64,000 nucleotides of DNA from Frateuria hangzhouensis (GCF_026410505.1 NZ_JAPMIU010000005.1:186001-250000); one strand, 5' to 3'. Shown: positions 34,812 through 44,805, counted from the first letter of the stretch. Translations and numbers: made by a program. Notes: generated from the sequence alone by a model not told the origin.

Positions 34812-36008
34812 ATGAGCTCCTCCCCCGTAATCGCCCTCATCGCTGGCGAAGATTCCGGCGACCAGCTCGGCGCCGAGCTGATCGCCGCGCTGCGCAAGCA
34901 CTACCCGGCCGCCCGCTTCGTCGGCATCGGCGGCGCGCGCATGCAGCGCGAGGGCTTCGAGTCCTGGTACGACATCCGCGAGCTGTCGGTGATGGGTTTT
35001 GCCGAGGTGATCCGACACCTGCCGCGCCTGCTGCGCCTGCGCAAGGCGCTGGTCGCCCGTTTGCTGGAAGTCCGCCCCGACGTGGTGGTCGGCATCGACG
35101 CGCCGGATTTCAACCTGGGCGTGGAGCGTCGGTTGAAAGAGGCCGGCCTGCGCACCGTGCACTACGTAAGCCCGTCGGTCTGGGCCTGGCGCGAGCAGCG
35201 CGCGGAGAAGATCGGCCACAGCGCCGATCGGGTGCTGTGCCTGTTCCCGATGGAACCGGCGATCTACCAGCGCCACGGCGTCGACGCCCGCTTCGTCGGC
35301 CATCCGCTGGCCGACCGTTTCGCGCTGGTATCGGACCGCAGCGGCGCGCGCGAGGTGCTGCAATTGCCGCAGGACGCACCCGTGCTGGCGGTGCTGCCGG
35401 GCAGCCGTCCCTCGGAGATCGAGCGCCTGGGCGCCATCTTCGTCGACGCCGCGCAGCGCGTCAGCGCCGCCCTGCCGGGCCTGCGGATCGTGGTGCCTGC
35501 CGCCAACCCGCAGGTGCACGCGCGCCTGAAGGCGCTGCTGGCCAAGGGCCCGCGCGACGAGAGCGCGCCGTTGCTGCTCGACGGCCACGCACACGAGGCC
35601 ATGCTGGCCGCCGACGTGGTGCTGCTGGCCTCCGGCACCGCCACGCTGGAAGCGATGCTGGCCAAGCGGCCGATGGTGGTGGGCTACCGCGTCTCGCCGT
35701 GGAGCTACCGCATCGCCCGCGCCTTCAACATGCTCAAGACCGACGTCTACGCGCTGCCCAACATCCTGGCGCGCGCCTGCGGGCTGGGCGAGGAGAAGCT
35801 GGTGCCGGAGCTGATGCAGGATGATTGCACCGCGGCGAACCTGGCCGAGGCGACCCTCGCGCTGTTCGCCGACAGCGAGCGGCGCGGGCATGTCGTCGCG
35901 GCGTTCGAACAGTTGCACCGCACCTTGCGCGGAGGCGAGGAAGGCGGCGCCGGCGAGCGCGCGGCCGCCGCCGTGGCAGCGTTGCTGGAGGCTCCCCGTG
36001 CGGCCTGA
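34812..36008 (+). CDS. lpxB: Lipid-A-disaccharide synthase
   Basis: A 398-residue GT19 glycosyltransferase joining UDP-2,3-diacylglucosamine and lipid X at the inner membrane. Visible signatures: [17 protein letters not shown] at the N-terminus, [41 protein letters not shown] and the late [18 protein letters not shown] box lies about 15 bases before the ATG. Lies 66 bases after lpxA. Confidence 0.95.
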   Translation: MSSSPVIALIAGEDSGDQLGAELIAALRKHYPAARFVGIGGARMQREGFESWYDIRELSVMGFAEVIRHLPRLLRLRKALVARLLEVRPDVVVGIDAPDFNLGVERRLKEAGLRTVHYVSPSVWAWREQRAEKIGHSADRVLCLFPMEPAIYQRHGVDARFVGHPLADRFALVSDRSGAREVLQLPQDAPVLAVLPGSRPSEIERLGAIFVDAAQRVSAALPGLRIVVPAANPQVHARLKALLAKGPRDESAPLLLDGHAHEAMLAADVVLLASGTATLEAMLAKRPMVVGYRVSPWSYRIARAFNMLKTDVYALPNILARACGLGEEKLVPELMQDDCTAANLAEATLALFADSERRGHVVAAFEQLHRTLRGGEEGGAGERAAAAVAALLEAPRAA

Positions 36009-36030
36009 CGATCTCGACGAAGCCACCGCT

Positions 36031-36192
36031 GTGCTCCCTCTGCCCTCCGGGGAGAGGGCTGGGGTGGAAGGCCGCTCTAGCGACGGTGTGTCTACAGAGC
36101 CCGCTTTGGTGAACTCCGCCGCGAGCCTTGCCCCCTCACCCCTTCGACAGGCTCAGGGCGGCGCTCAATCCTCTCCCCGGAAGGGAGAGGAG
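36031..36192. repeat. Family C intergenic repeat with a Gly/Pro-rich spacer
   Basis: GTGCTCCCTCTGCCCTCCGG / GGAGAGGGCTGGGG and CCCTCACCCCTTCGACAGGC...CTCCCCGGAAGGGAGAGGAGG blocks. The right end carries the purine-rich GGGAGAGGAGG that is also the best ribosome-binding site for rnhB. Confidence 0.65.
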
Positions 36193-36198
36193 GCAAAC

Positions 36199-36846
36199 GT
36201 GCTATGCAATGTCGCCCGGCCGAACCTTCAGGCGCCTGAGCGCACCCGGCCCTCGCCGAAGATCGCGCGCCTCATTGCCGGCGTCGACGAGGCCGGCCGC
36301 GGCCCCCTCGCCGGCCCGCTGGCGGTAGCCGCCGTGATCCTCAATCCGCGCCGCCGCATCCGCGGCCTGGACGACTCCAAGAAGCTCACCCCCGCTCGCC
36401 GCGAAGCGCTCTACACACAAATCGTCGAACGCGCGCTGGCATGGCATGTCGTGCTGGTCGACGTGGACGAAATCGACCGCATCAACATCTACCAGGCGAC
36501 CATGGCCGGCATGTGCCGCGCCGTGGCCGGGCTGTCGATGATCGCGCACGAGGCGCTGGTGGATGGCAACCAATTGCCCAAGGCAATGCCCTGCCCCGGC
36601 CGCGCCATCGTCGGAGGCGATGCGCTGGAACCGGCGATCAGCGCGGCGTCGATCATCGCCAAGGTCACCCGCGACCGTCTGATGTGCGTCATGGACGGAC
36701 ATCATCCCGGTTACGGCTTCGCCAGTCACAAGGGCTATTCCACGCCCGAGCACCTGGCCGCACTGAAACAGTTGGGCCCCTGCCCGCTGCACCGGCGCAG
36801 CTTCGCCCCGGTGAGGCTGCTGTTCGATCAGGGCACGCTGTTCTGA
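36199..36846 (+). CDS. rnhB: Ribonuclease HII
   Basis: A 215-residue endonuclease removing ribonucleotides from DNA and RNA-DNA hybrids. The acidic catalytic residues are in [17 protein letters not shown] (DE), DDSKKL and the later [22 protein letters not shown]-type C-terminus ends the domain. The start is taken as GTG ([11 protein letters not shown]), because GGAGG lies eight bases upstream and the length then fits the family. A much longer frame upstream only translates repeat and lpxB antisense-like sequence. Confidence 0.9.
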   Translation: MLCNVARPNLQAPERTRPSPKIARLIAGVDEAGRGPLAGPLAVAAVILNPRRRIRGLDDSKKLTPARREALYTQIVERALAWHVVLVDVDEIDRINIYQATMAGMCRAVAGLSMIAHEALVDGNQLPKAMPCPGRAIVGGDALEPAISAASIIAKVTRDRLMCVMDGHHPGYGFASHKGYSTPEHLAALKQLGPCPLHRRSFAPVRLLFDQGTLF

Positions 36847-37031
36847 AGGTTTGCGCCGCAGGCTGCGACGTACCGGACCGGACCGGAAAATAGGCCACAA
36901 GTCTATGCAACTTTCCGCCGGAAAGGCGCATCCTAATCATGCAGGGGAAAGCGGTTGCAACGACCCGTTTTCCAGCGTTCGCACGGACGCGCCGTTCTCC
37001 ACCGCGGAAGCCCTTCCGCAGGAGTCGTGCC

Positions 37032-37238
37032 ATGTTATCCCGCTTCTTCCACGTGCGCTCCGCGCTCAAGCCGTTCGCCGCGCCCGCGGCCAGCCCGACC
37101 GTATCCGAGCCGACCGAAAACCCGGGCGAACCCCTCGTCCGCTCCCACGCCGATTACGACCGGCATCCGCTGGAAACCGCCGGCTTCGACCACTACGTCG
37201 AGTGGAACGAGGACAACGAGCGGTTCCTCGTCCACTGA
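37032..37238 (+). CDS. Hypothetical protein of 68 residues
   Basis: Starts at ATG (MLSRFFHVRSALKPFAAP) with AGGAG about eight bases upstream. The N-terminus is basic and Pro/Ala-rich, and the C-terminus acidic and aromatic (ADYDRHPLETAGFDHYVEW, NEDNERFLVH). No family recognised. Its position between rnhB and dnaE on the same strand and clean ribosome-binding site support a real gene. The 36847-37031 stretch upstream shows no other feature. Confidence 0.5.
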   Translation: MLSRFFHVRSALKPFAAPAASPTVSEPTENPGEPLVRSHADYDRHPLETAGFDHYVEWNEDNERFLVH

Positions 37239-37334
37239 GTCCGCCAGCGCGGTATCCGGCCCTGTCAAGCTTGTGGGAAACGGGCGCCACAGCGTAGCCT
37301 TCACGGACTCACCGGGCATGCTCCCGAGTCCTTG

Positions 37335-40300
37335 ATGTCCGCACGCTTCGTCCATTTCCACCTGCACAGCGAATACTCGCTGGTCGACTCGACCATCCGC
37401 ATCAAGGCGCTGGTCGAAGCCTGCGTGCGCGAAGGCATGCCGGCGGTGGCGCTCACCGACGACAGCAACATGTTCGCGCTGGTGAAGTTCTACAAGGCCT
37501 GCCAAGCGGCCGGCATCAAGCCGATCGGCGGTTGCGACTTGTGGATCGGCTCGCCCGACGACCCGCGCCCGTGGCGGCTGACCGTGGTGTGCCAGGACCG
37601 TGAGGGCTACCTCAATCTTTCGCGGCTGGTCTCGCGCGCCTGGCGCGATGGCCAGCACGGCGGCAAGGCGCTGGTCGAGGCCGGCTGGCTGACGCCCGCA
37701 TCGACCGGCGGCCTGATCGCCCTGCTCGGCCGTGAAAGCGAAGTCGGCCGCGTCGCGCTGAGCCAGGGCGTGGATGCGGGCATCGCGAAACTGCAGACGC
37801 TGTCGGGGCTGTTCCCCGACCGCCTGTACCTGGAGCTGACCCGCTGCGGCCGCGAGGGCGAAGAGACCTGGAACACCGCCGCGGTGGCGCTGGGCGACGC
37901 GCTGAACCTGCCGCTGCTGGCCAGCAACGACGTGCGCTTCCTCAAGCAGGACGACTTCGAGTCGCACGAGGCGCGCGTGTGCATCAACCAGGGCCGCGTG
38001 CTGGCCGACCCGAAACGCCCGCGCCATTACGCCGACCAGCAGTACCTTAAATCCCCCGCGCAGATGGCCGAGCTCTTCGCCGACCTGCCCGAGGCGCTCG
38101 AGAACACGGTCGAGCTGGCCAAGCGCTGCAACCTGGAACTCGAGTTCGGCACCTACTACCTGCCCGATTTCCCGGTGCCCGAGGGCTACGACCTCGACAG
38201 CTACATCCGCGAGACCGCGCGCGCGGGCCTGGCCGAGCGCCTGGCCACCAACCCGCTGGCACCCGGGCACAGCCTGGAGGACTACCAGGCGCGGCTAGAG
38301 CGCGAACTCGACGTCATCATCCGCATGGGCTTCCCCGGCTACTTCCTGATCGTGGCCGACTTCATCAATTGGGGTAAGCAGAACGGCATCCCGGTCGGGC
38401 CCGGCCGTGGCTCGGGCGCCGGTTCGCTGGTCGCCTGGGTGCTCAAGATCACCGACCTGGACCCCCTGCAGTTCGACCTGCTGTTCGAGCGATTCCTCAA
38501 CCCCGAACGCGTGTCGATGCCCGACTTCGACATCGACTTCTGCATGGACCGCCGCGACGAGGTGATCGACTACGTCGCGCGCAAGTACGGCCGCGACCAT
38601 GTCAGCCAGATCATCACCTACGGCTCGATGGCGGCCAAGGCGGTGCTGCGCGATTCCGGCCGCGTGCTCGGCATGGGCTACAACCAGGTCGACCGCATTG
38701 CCAAGCTGATCCCGCCGCGGCCGCTGGACCTCACGCTCTCCGACGCACTGGGCCGCTCGGATAAGTCGAAAAAGGAGCCCGACCGCGTCGTCAAGGAATT
38801 CTGCGAGCTCTACGAGCAGGACGAGGACGCACGCACGCTGGTGGATCTGGCGCTCAAGCTGGAGAACCTCACCCGCAACGCCGGCAAGCATGCCGGCGGC
38901 GTGGTGATCGGTCCCAGGCCGTTGACCGAATTCGCGCCGCTGTACTGCGAGCCCGGCGGCGGTGGCGTGGTGACGCAGTACGACAAGGACGACGTGGAGG
39001 CCGTCGGCCTGGTCAAGTTCGACTTCCTGGGCCTGCGCACGCTCACCATCATCGACTGGGCGGTCAAGGCGATCAACGCGCGCCGCGCGCAGACCGGCGA
39101 GGAACCACTGGACATCGGCGCCCTGCCGCTGGACGACGCGCCCACCTACGAACTGCTCAAGCGTGCGCAGACGGTGGCGGTGTTCCAGCTCGAATCCTCC
39201 GGCATGCAGCGCATGCTCAAGGACGCCAGGCCCGACCGCTTTGGCGACATCGTGGCGCTGGTGGCGTTGTACCGTCCCGGTCCGATGGACCTGATCCCCA
39301 GCTTCGTGGCCCGCAAGCACGGCCGCGAAGAGGTCGAATACCCCGACCCGCGCGTCGAGCCTGTCCTGAAAGAGACCTACGGCATCATGGTCTACCAGGA
39401 GCAGGTCATGCAGATGGCGCAGATCGTCGGCGGCTACACGCTCGGCGGCGCCGACCTGCTGCGCCGCGCGATGGGCAAGAAGAAAGTCGAGGAGATGGTC
39501 AAGCACCGCGCCATCTTCCGCGAGGGTGCGGCGAAGGACGGACTGTCGGGCGAGAAGGCCGACCAGATCTTCGACCTGATGGAGAAATTCGCCGGCTACG
39601 GCTTCAACAAGTCGCACGCGGCCGCCTACGCGCTGGTCTCCTACCAGACCGCCTGGCTGAAGACGCACTACCCGGCCGAGTTCATGGCCGCGACGATCTC
39701 CTCGGACATGGACAACACCGACAAGGCGGTGACGTTCCTGGACGAGTCGCGCGCGATCGGCCTGACCATCCTGCCGCCGGACGTGAACGCCTCGGATTTC
39801 ATGTTCGTGGCGGTCGAGCCGAAGGTCATCCGATATGGATTGGGCGCGATCAAGGGCGTCGGCCAGGGCGCCTGCGAATCCATCGTGGAGGAGCGCCAGC
39901 GCGGCGGGCCGTACAGGGACCTGGCCGATTTCTGCCGCCGCGTCGACTCGTCCAAACTCAACCGCCGCGTGCTCGAGGCGCTGATCCTCTCGGGCAGCCT
40001 GGACGCGCTCGCCCCCACCCGCGCCAGCCTGATGCTGCAACTGCCCGATGCGATCAAGGCGGCCGAACAGCATCTGCGCGACAAGCAATCGGGCCAGAAC
40101 GACATGTTCGGGGCGATGATGGAAAGCGTCGCGCCGGTGGTGCAGATCGAGCTGCCGACCGCACCGGAATGGCCGCTGGAGCAAAAGCTCCAGGGCGAGC
40201 GCGAGACGCTGGGCCACTATCTTTCCGGCCATCCGACCGATCCGTGGCGCGAGGAGCTGGCGCAACTGTCCACCTGCCCGCTGGGCGAGATCGGCGACCG

Positions 40301-40874
40301 CTACCAGCCACCGCGCCCACGCAAGAGCGACGGCGAGGAGAACCGCTTCCGCCGCGGCCCCGACACGCCCTGGACCGTTGCCGGCATGGTCACCGCCGTG
40401 CGCAAGCGCGGCGACAGCGATGCCTTCGTACGGCTGGAGGACGGCACCGGCACCATCGAGGTCAGCTTCTTCGGCGAGCTCTACCAGCAGGTCGCTCCAC
40501 TGCTTACCCGCGACGAGATGCTCATCGTCGAGGGCGGCCTGCGCATCGACGACTTCTCCGGCGGCGGCTTCCAGCTGCGCGCCCGCGGCGCCATGACCCT
40601 CGCCGACGCGTGCCGCCACCATGCGCGGGCGCTGCGGGTGAAGCTCAACGGCATCGCCCCCGGTTTCGAGCAGGAACTCAAGCAGACGCTGGCCGGCTTC
40701 CGTGGCGGCCGCGCCACGGTGATCCTGTACGGCTACCACAACCGCACCGCCCAGGCCGACCTGGAGCTGGGAGAGGAATGGCGCGTCAACGCCATCCCCG
40801 ACCTGCTGCGCGCCCTGCGCGGGCTGCCGTGGGTGGATGCGGCCAAGCTGAGGATCGTCAAGTCCGAAGCCTGA
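37335..40874 (+). CDS. dnaE: DNA polymerase III subunit alpha
   Basis: A 1,179-residue replicative polymerase. The PHP domain begins HFHLHSEYSLVDS. The polymerase active site is PDFDIDFCMDRRDEV (three catalytic aspartates, about residue 395). Palm/fingers segments include VGPGRGSGAGSLVAW, KHAGGVVIGP and SHAAAYALVSYQTAWLK. C-terminally, a helix-hairpin-helix, an OB-fold (from about residue 1000, WTVAGMVTAVRKRGD) and the tau-binding tail follow. Start ATG; a TTG one codon upstream is possible. The last 25 bases of the gene are duplicated 71 bases downstream. Confidence 0.96.
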   Translation: MSARFVHFHLHSEYSLVDSTIRIKALVEACVREGMPAVALTDDSNMFALVKFYKACQAAGIKPIGGCDLWIGSPDDPRPWRLTVVCQDREGYLNLSRLVSRAWRDGQHGGKALVEAGWLTPASTGGLIALLGRESEVGRVALSQGVDAGIAKLQTLSGLFPDRLYLELTRCGREGEETWNTAAVALGDALNLPLLASNDVRFLKQDDFESHEARVCINQGRVLADPKRPRHYADQQYLKSPAQMAELFADLPEALENTVELAKRCNLELEFGTYYLPDFPVPEGYDLDSYIRETARAGLAERLATNPLAPGHSLEDYQARLERELDVIIRMGFPGYFLIVADFINWGKQNGIPVGPGRGSGAGSLVAWVLKITDLDPLQFDLLFERFLNPERVSMPDFDIDFCMDRRDEVIDYVARKYGRDHVSQIITYGSMAAKAVLRDSGRVLGMGYNQVDRIAKLIPPRPLDLTLSDALGRSDKSKKEPDRVVKEFCELYEQDEDARTLVDLALKLENLTRNAGKHAGGVVIGPRPLTEFAPLYCEPGGGGVVTQYDKDDVEAVGLVKFDFLGLRTLTIIDWAVKAINARRAQTGEEPLDIGALPLDDAPTYELLKRAQTVAVFQLESSGMQRMLKDARPDRFGDIVALVALYRPGPMDLIPSFVARKHGREEVEYPDPRVEPVLKETYGIMVYQEQVMQMAQIVGGYTLGGADLLRRAMGKKKVEEMVKHRAIFREGAAKDGLSGEKADQIFDLMEKFAGYGFNKSHAAAYALVSYQTAWLKTHYPAEFMAATISSDMDNTDKAVTFLDESRAIGLTILPPDVNASDFMFVAVEPKVIRYGLGAIKGVGQGACESIVEERQRGGPYRDLADFCRRVDSSKLNRRVLEALILSGSLDALAPTRASLMLQLPDAIKAAEQHLRDKQSGQNDMFGAMMESVAPVVQIELPTAPEWPLEQKLQGERETLGHYLSGHPTDPWREELAQLSTCPLGEIGDRYQPPRPRKSDGEENRFRRGPDTPWTVAGMVTAVRKRGDSDAFVRLEDGTGTIEVSFFGELYQQVAPLLTRDEMLIVEGGLRIDDFSGGGFQLRARGAMTLADACRHHARALRVKLNGIAPGFEQELKQTLAGFRGGRATVILYGYHNRTAQADLELGEEWRVNAIPDLLRALRGLPWVDAAKLRIVKSEA

Positions 40875-40946
40875 TGAGCCCCTCTACCTCCGGGAAGAGG
40901 GGTCGGGAGAGGCTCAAGCTCAGGATCGTCAAGTCCGAAGCCTGAT
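40844..40946 (+). repeat. Tandem duplication of the dnaE 3' end
   Basis: A 32-base segment (40844-40875, AAGCTGAGGATCGTCAAGTC... through the stop) recurs at 40915-40946 with one mismatch, offset 71 bases. The spacer between is a family C-like block (CCCCTCTACCTCCGGGAAGA). The second copy is followed by a similar block, so the unit [dnaE end + family C element] was duplicated. Confidence 0.9.
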
Positions 40947-41058
40947 ATGAGCCCTCTCGCTCCGGGAAAGGGGTTGGGCAGAGGGTTCGGTAACGCCGGA
41001 TAGCACGCCCGCACCCTCTCCCGCCCTGCGGGCACCCTCTCCCGGAAGGAGAGGAAAC
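40875..41058. repeat. Family C cluster in the dnaE-accA gap
   Basis: Several CCCTCTC.../GGGAGAGGG blocks (including GCACCCTCTCCCGCCCTGCG and CCCTCTCCCGGAAGGAGAGG) fill most of the 264 bases between dnaE and accA. After 41058 the gap has no further repeat; a TATACT box (41103-41108) may belong to an accA promoter. Confidence 0.65.
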
Positions 41059-41138
41059 AAACCGCCATACGCCACCGTTCCCGCCTTGACACCCACCCCG
41101 GCTATACTGGCCCGCTCAGCGTCACGAACGGCCCGCGA

Positions 41139-42095
41139 ATGAACCCCAACTTCCTCGATTTCGAACAGCCGATCGCCGAACTGGAAGCGAAGGTCGAAGA
41201 ATTGCGCCATGCCAGCCATGGCCAGGCGTTCAATATCGACGAGGAAGTCGCGCGCCTGCGCGAGAAGCTCAAGACCAAGACCGCCGAGATCTTCCGCAAC
41301 CTCAATTCGTGGCAGATCACCCAGCTTTCGCGCCACCCGGCGCGGCCGTACACGAACGACTACATCGGCGTGATCTGCGAGGAGTTCCAGGAGCTGGCCG
41401 GCGACCGCGCCTACGCCGACGACGCCGCCATCGTCGGCGGTCTGGGCCGCATCAACGACCGGCCGGTGATGATCATCGGCCACCAGAAGGGCCGCGACAC
41501 CAAGACCAAGGTGCGCCGCAACTTCGGCATGCCGCGCCCGGAGGGCTACCGCAAGGCGCTGCGCCTGATGAAGACGGCCGAGCGCTTCGGCCTGCCGCTG
41601 CTGACCTTCATCGACACTCCCGGCGCGTACCCCGGCGTGGGCGCCGAGGAGCGCGGCCAGAGCGAGGCGATCGCCCGCAACCTGCTGGAAATGGCCGACC
41701 TGAAGACCCCGATCATCTGCACCGTGATCGGCGAAGGCGGCTCCGGCGGCGCGCTGGCCATCGGCGTGGGCGACCGCGTCAACATGCTGCAGTACTCCAC
41801 CTATTCGGTGATCTCGCCCGAAGGCTGTGCCTCGATCCTGTGGAAGAGCCAGGACAAGGCACGCGACGCCGCCGAGGCACTGGGCATGACCGCCCCGCGC
41901 CTGCTCGAACTGGGCCTGGTCGACAAGGTCGTGCGCGAGCCGCTGGGCGGCGCCCACCGCAACCCGCGCTCCATGGCCATCCGCCTGAAGGCGGTGCTGA
42001 TGAACCAGCTCGACGAACTCGAGGCCATTCCCGAACCGGATCTGCTGGAACAGCGCTACCGGCGCCTGCGCAGCTACGGCGCTTACGCGGAATAA
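41139..42095 (+). CDS. accA: Acetyl-CoA carboxylase carboxyltransferase subunit alpha
   Basis: A 318-residue subunit that with AccD transfers CO2 from biotin to acetyl-CoA. The start [20 protein letters not shown] matches the family. Landmarks: [58 protein letters not shown] (oxyanion/CoA site) and [15 protein letters not shown]. Located after dnaE as in E. coli. Confidence 0.96.
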   Translation: MNPNFLDFEQPIAELEAKVEELRHASHGQAFNIDEEVARLREKLKTKTAEIFRNLNSWQITQLSRHPARPYTNDYIGVICEEFQELAGDRAYADDAAIVGGLGRINDRPVMIIGHQKGRDTKTKVRRNFGMPRPEGYRKALRLMKTAERFGLPLLTFIDTPGAYPGVGAEERGQSEAIARNLLEMADLKTPIICTVIGEGGSGGALAIGVGDRVNMLQYSTYSVISPEGCASILWKSQDKARDAAEALGMTAPRLLELGLVDKVVREPLGGAHRNPRSMAIRLKAVLMNQLDELEAIPEPDLLEQRYRRLRSYGAYAE

Positions 42096-42100
42096 GCCGC

Positions 42101-42481
42101 ATGACCGGCGTGCGCGGCCTCGCCCACGCGAACATCCGCGCGCCGGAGGCGGTGATCCAGCGCCTGCGCCGCTTCTACATCGACGTGGTAGGCCTGCGCG
42201 AAGGCCCGCGGCCGGCGTTCCGCTCGCACGGCCACTGGCTCTACGCCGGCGAGACCGACGTGCTGCACCTGACCGTCGCCGCGCCCGGCGACGCCGCGCC
42301 AGCTCCGACCGGCCACTTCAACCACCTGGCCTTCGCCTGCACCGATCTCGCCGCCGCCCGCGCACGCATGGACGCGGCCGGGCTGGCTTACGAAATCGAC
42401 GAAGTGCCCGAACTTGGCCAGGTACAGCTCTTCCTGACCGATCCCTGCGGCCTGGACATCGAACTCAACTTCAGCCGCTGA
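42101..42481 (+). CDS. VOC (glyoxalase/bleomycin-resistance) family protein
   Basis: A 126-residue single VOC module with two beta-alpha-beta-beta-beta units: FYIDVVGLREGPRPAF in the first and HFNHLAFACTDLAAARARMD then LTDPCGLDIELNF in the second. Candidate metal residues are His9 (GLAHANI), His78-82 region and the Glu near the C-terminus. Function cannot be assigned beyond metal-dependent lyase/dioxygenase fold. Starts six bases after accA, so it is probably co-transcribed. Confidence 0.75.
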   Translation: MTGVRGLAHANIRAPEAVIQRLRRFYIDVVGLREGPRPAFRSHGHWLYAGETDVLHLTVAAPGDAAPAPTGHFNHLAFACTDLAAARARMDAAGLAYEIDEVPELGQVQLFLTDPCGLDIELNFSR

Positions 42482-42482
42482 C

Positions 42483-42660
42483 CTGTCGGAGCGCACCTGT
42501 GCGCGAGCGGGGTGCCTGCGGCCGCGCGCAGGGCGCGCTCCTGCAGGGAACCTCGAATAGCTCCCTTCGCGCGACGCTTTTGTAGAAGCGCACTTGCGGG
42601 CGATGCCGTTACGCCTGATTGCACCGGCAAAAGCATCGCCCACAAGTGGGCTCTACAGTG
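42483..42660. repeat. Compound family B repeat cluster
   Basis: CTGTCGGAGCGCACCTGTGC...GGGCGCGCTCCTGCAGG and TGTAGAAGCGCACTTGCGGG...CGCCCACAAGTGGGCTCTAC are two B hairpins around a 32-base module (42546-42577) that is the inverted form of 14399-14430. This fills the gap before the NYN gene; the last 95 bases before that gene hold only a weak echo (GTCGAGGTTCCC). Confidence 0.75.
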
Positions 42661-42755
42661 GGTGCCGGAAGCTTTCGGGGCTTGTCGAGGTTCCCTCAGA
42701 AGAGCCTCGCCCGCCCGCGGTTTACTATCGGGGTCCATTCCCCCAGGGCATCGCC

Positions 42756-43508
42756 ATGGCCGACCATGCCAAACTCGCCGTACTGATCGACGCCGACAAC
42801 GCCCAGCCCGGGCTGGCCGAGGGTCTGCTCGCCGAAGTGGCCCGCTACGGCACCGCGCACGTCAAGCGCGCCTACGGCGACTGGACCGACAACCACCTGC
42901 GCGGCTGGAAGGAGCAATTGCTCGACTTCTCGATCCAGCCGATCCAGCAATTCGGCTACACCAAGGGCAAGAACGCCACCGATTCGGCGATGATCATCGA
43001 CGCGATGGACCTGCTCTACACCGGGCGCTTCGACGGCTTCTGCATCGTCTCCAGTGACAGCGATTTCACCACGCTGGCCCGGCGCATCCGCGAATCCGGA
43101 CTGACCGTTTACGGCTTCGGCGAACGCAAGACGCCGAGCCCGTTCGTGGCTGCCTGCGACAAGTTCATCTATACCGACGTGCTGGGCGAGGCGGACAGCG
43201 CCGGAGGGAAGTCCACCGAGCCCGCCGAGCGTCCGAGCACGCAGGATCTGCGCCAGGACACCCGGCTCGTCAACCTGCTGCGCAGCGCCATCGAGGATGC
43301 CGCCGACGACACCGGCTGGGCCGGCCTGGGGGCGGTCGGCAGCATGGTCAGCAAGCGCGCGCCGGAGTTCGACTCGCGCAACTGGGGCTACGGCAAGCTC
43401 AGCGGCCTGGTCGGCGCGATCGGGCTGTTCCAGACCGAGGAGCGCCAGCTCGGCAACGGCAAGCACCTCTACGTGCGCAACAAGAAGAAGCCGGCCAGCC
43501 GTGAGTAG
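42756..43508 (+). CDS. NYN domain / LOTUS (OST-HTH) protein
   Basis: A 250-residue protein. The N-terminal NYN (PIN-like) ribonuclease domain has LAVLIDADNAQPG, an internal KNATDSAMIIDAMDLL and SSDSDFTTLARRIRE with acidic catalytic residues. The C-terminal about 80 residues (from DLRQDTRLVNLLRSAIEDA to HLYVRNK) form an OST-HTH/LOTUS module ending in GYGKLSGLVGAIG. Such proteins bind and may cut RNA. Overlaps the tilS GTG by eight bases, so translation is coupled. Cellular target unknown. Confidence 0.8.
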   Translation: MADHAKLAVLIDADNAQPGLAEGLLAEVARYGTAHVKRAYGDWTDNHLRGWKEQLLDFSIQPIQQFGYTKGKNATDSAMIIDAMDLLYTGRFDGFCIVSSDSDFTTLARRIRESGLTVYGFGERKTPSPFVAACDKFIYTDVLGEADSAGGKSTEPAERPSTQDLRQDTRLVNLLRSAIEDAADDTGWAGLGAVGSMVSKRAPEFDSRNWGYGKLSGLVGAIGLFQTEERQLGNGKHLYVRNKKKPASRE

Positions 43509-44805
43509 CCCGCGCACGCTGCCCGACACGCTGCGCCAGGTCCTCGAAGACCATCCCGACGGCTCCCTTTGCGTGGCCTTCAGCGGCGGCCCGGACTCGT
43601 CCGCGCTGCTGCACGCCTTGGCGGCGGTGCACGGAGCGCACGAACGCGGCCTGCGTGCGCTGCACGTGGATCACGGGCTGCATCCGCACAGTGGCGCCTG
43701 GGCGGCGCAGGCCCAGGCCTTTTGCGTCTCGCTCGGCGTCGCCTGCGAAGTGCGCCGGGTCGAGGTCGCCCGCGACGGTGGCGAGGGACTCGAGGCGGCC
43801 GCGCGGCATGCCCGCTACGCCGTCTTCGCCGAGATCCTCCAGCCGGACGAATGGCTGCTGCTCGGGCACCACCGCGACGACCAGGCCGAAACGGTGCTGC
43901 TCAAGCTGCTGCGAGGCGCCGGCCCGCAGGGGCTGGGCGGCATGCGGGCGATCCGACCGCTCGGCCGCGGCCGGCTCTGGCGGCCGCTGCTGGAGCTGCC
44001 ACGCGAAGTGTTGCGAGCCTACCTGCAACAGTATCGGTTGCGCTGCATCGAGGATCCTTCCAATCGCGACACCACCCTCGCGCGCAACCACCTGCGCCAG
44101 GAAGTCCTGCCGCGCCTGCGCCGGCACTGGCCGCATGCGGTCGATTCGATCCTGCACAGCGCGGCGCTCTGCCGCGCCGCGGACGACAGCCTGCGCGTAC
44201 GCTGGCTGGAGGCGCTCGCGAGCCTGCACGAGCCGCGGACCGGCACCCTCGATGCACACGGCTGGCTCGCCCTCGAACCGGCCCTGCGCGAACCCCTGCT
44301 CGATCACTGGCTGCACGCCCGCGGCCTGCCCGCGCCCACCGCCGCGCAGCGCCGGCAGATCGAGCGCCAGTGCGGCGCCCGTGCGGGCCAGCAACCGTGC
44401 GTGCGCTGGCCGGGTGCCGAGCTGCACATCTGGAAGGGGCGACTGTGGGCGCATGCACCGCGGCCGCCGGTCGATCCGTGCTGGGAGGCCGCGTGGCACG
44501 GCGAGGCACTGGCCTTGCCCGATGGCGGCCAGCTCGTGCTCGATCCGGCCAGGCGCCTGCCCGCGCCGCTGAGCGTGCGCCTGCGCCGCGGTGGCGAACG
44601 CATCCGGCCCGCCGGCGATCGTCACACCCGCGAACTGCGCGACCTGTTCCAGCAAATCACCCTGCCGCCCTGGCAACGCGCGACCTGTCCGCTGCTTTAT
44701 GCGGAAGGGGAACTGGTCGCGGTCGCCGATCTATGGCGGACGGCCCAGGGCGCGGCGCTTTTCGACGCCTTTGGCGCCCACCCGAATTGGAGTCCGGCCC
44801 GTTGA
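43501..44805 (+). CDS. tilS: tRNA(Ile)-lysidine synthase
   Basis: A 434-residue enzyme that modifies C34 of tRNA-Ile(CAU) to lysidine. The PP-loop SGGPDS is at residues 28-33. Then HHRDDQAETVLLKLLRGAG and the NHLRQEVLPRLRR segment are typical, and the C-terminal TilS domains end ADLWRTAQGAALFD. GTG start overlaps the end of the NYN gene. Confidence 0.93.
   Translation: MSSPRTLPDTLRQVLEDHPDGSLCVAFSGGPDSSALLHALAAVHGAHERGLRALHVDHGLHPHSGAWAAQAQAFCVSLGVACEVRRVEVARDGGEGLEAAARHARYAVFAEILQPDEWLLLGHHRDDQAETVLLKLLRGAGPQGLGGMRAIRPLGRGRLWRPLLELPREVLRAYLQQYRLRCIEDPSNRDTTLARNHLRQEVLPRLRRHWPHAVDSILHSAALCRAADDSLRVRWLEALASLHEPRTGTLDAHGWLALEPALREPLLDHWLHARGLPAPTAAQRRQIERQCGARAGQQPCVRWPGAELHIWKGRLWAHAPRPPVDPCWEAAWHGEALALPDGGQLVLDPARRLPAPLSVRLRRGGERIRPAGDRHTRELRDLFQQITLPPWQRATCPLLYAEGELVAVADLWRTAQGAALFDAFGAHPNWSPAR

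Noticed and set aside
41086-41108. TTGACA and TATACT upstream of accA as a sigma70 promoter
   Set aside because: The two boxes are only 11 bases apart, far too close for a functional -35/-10 pair.
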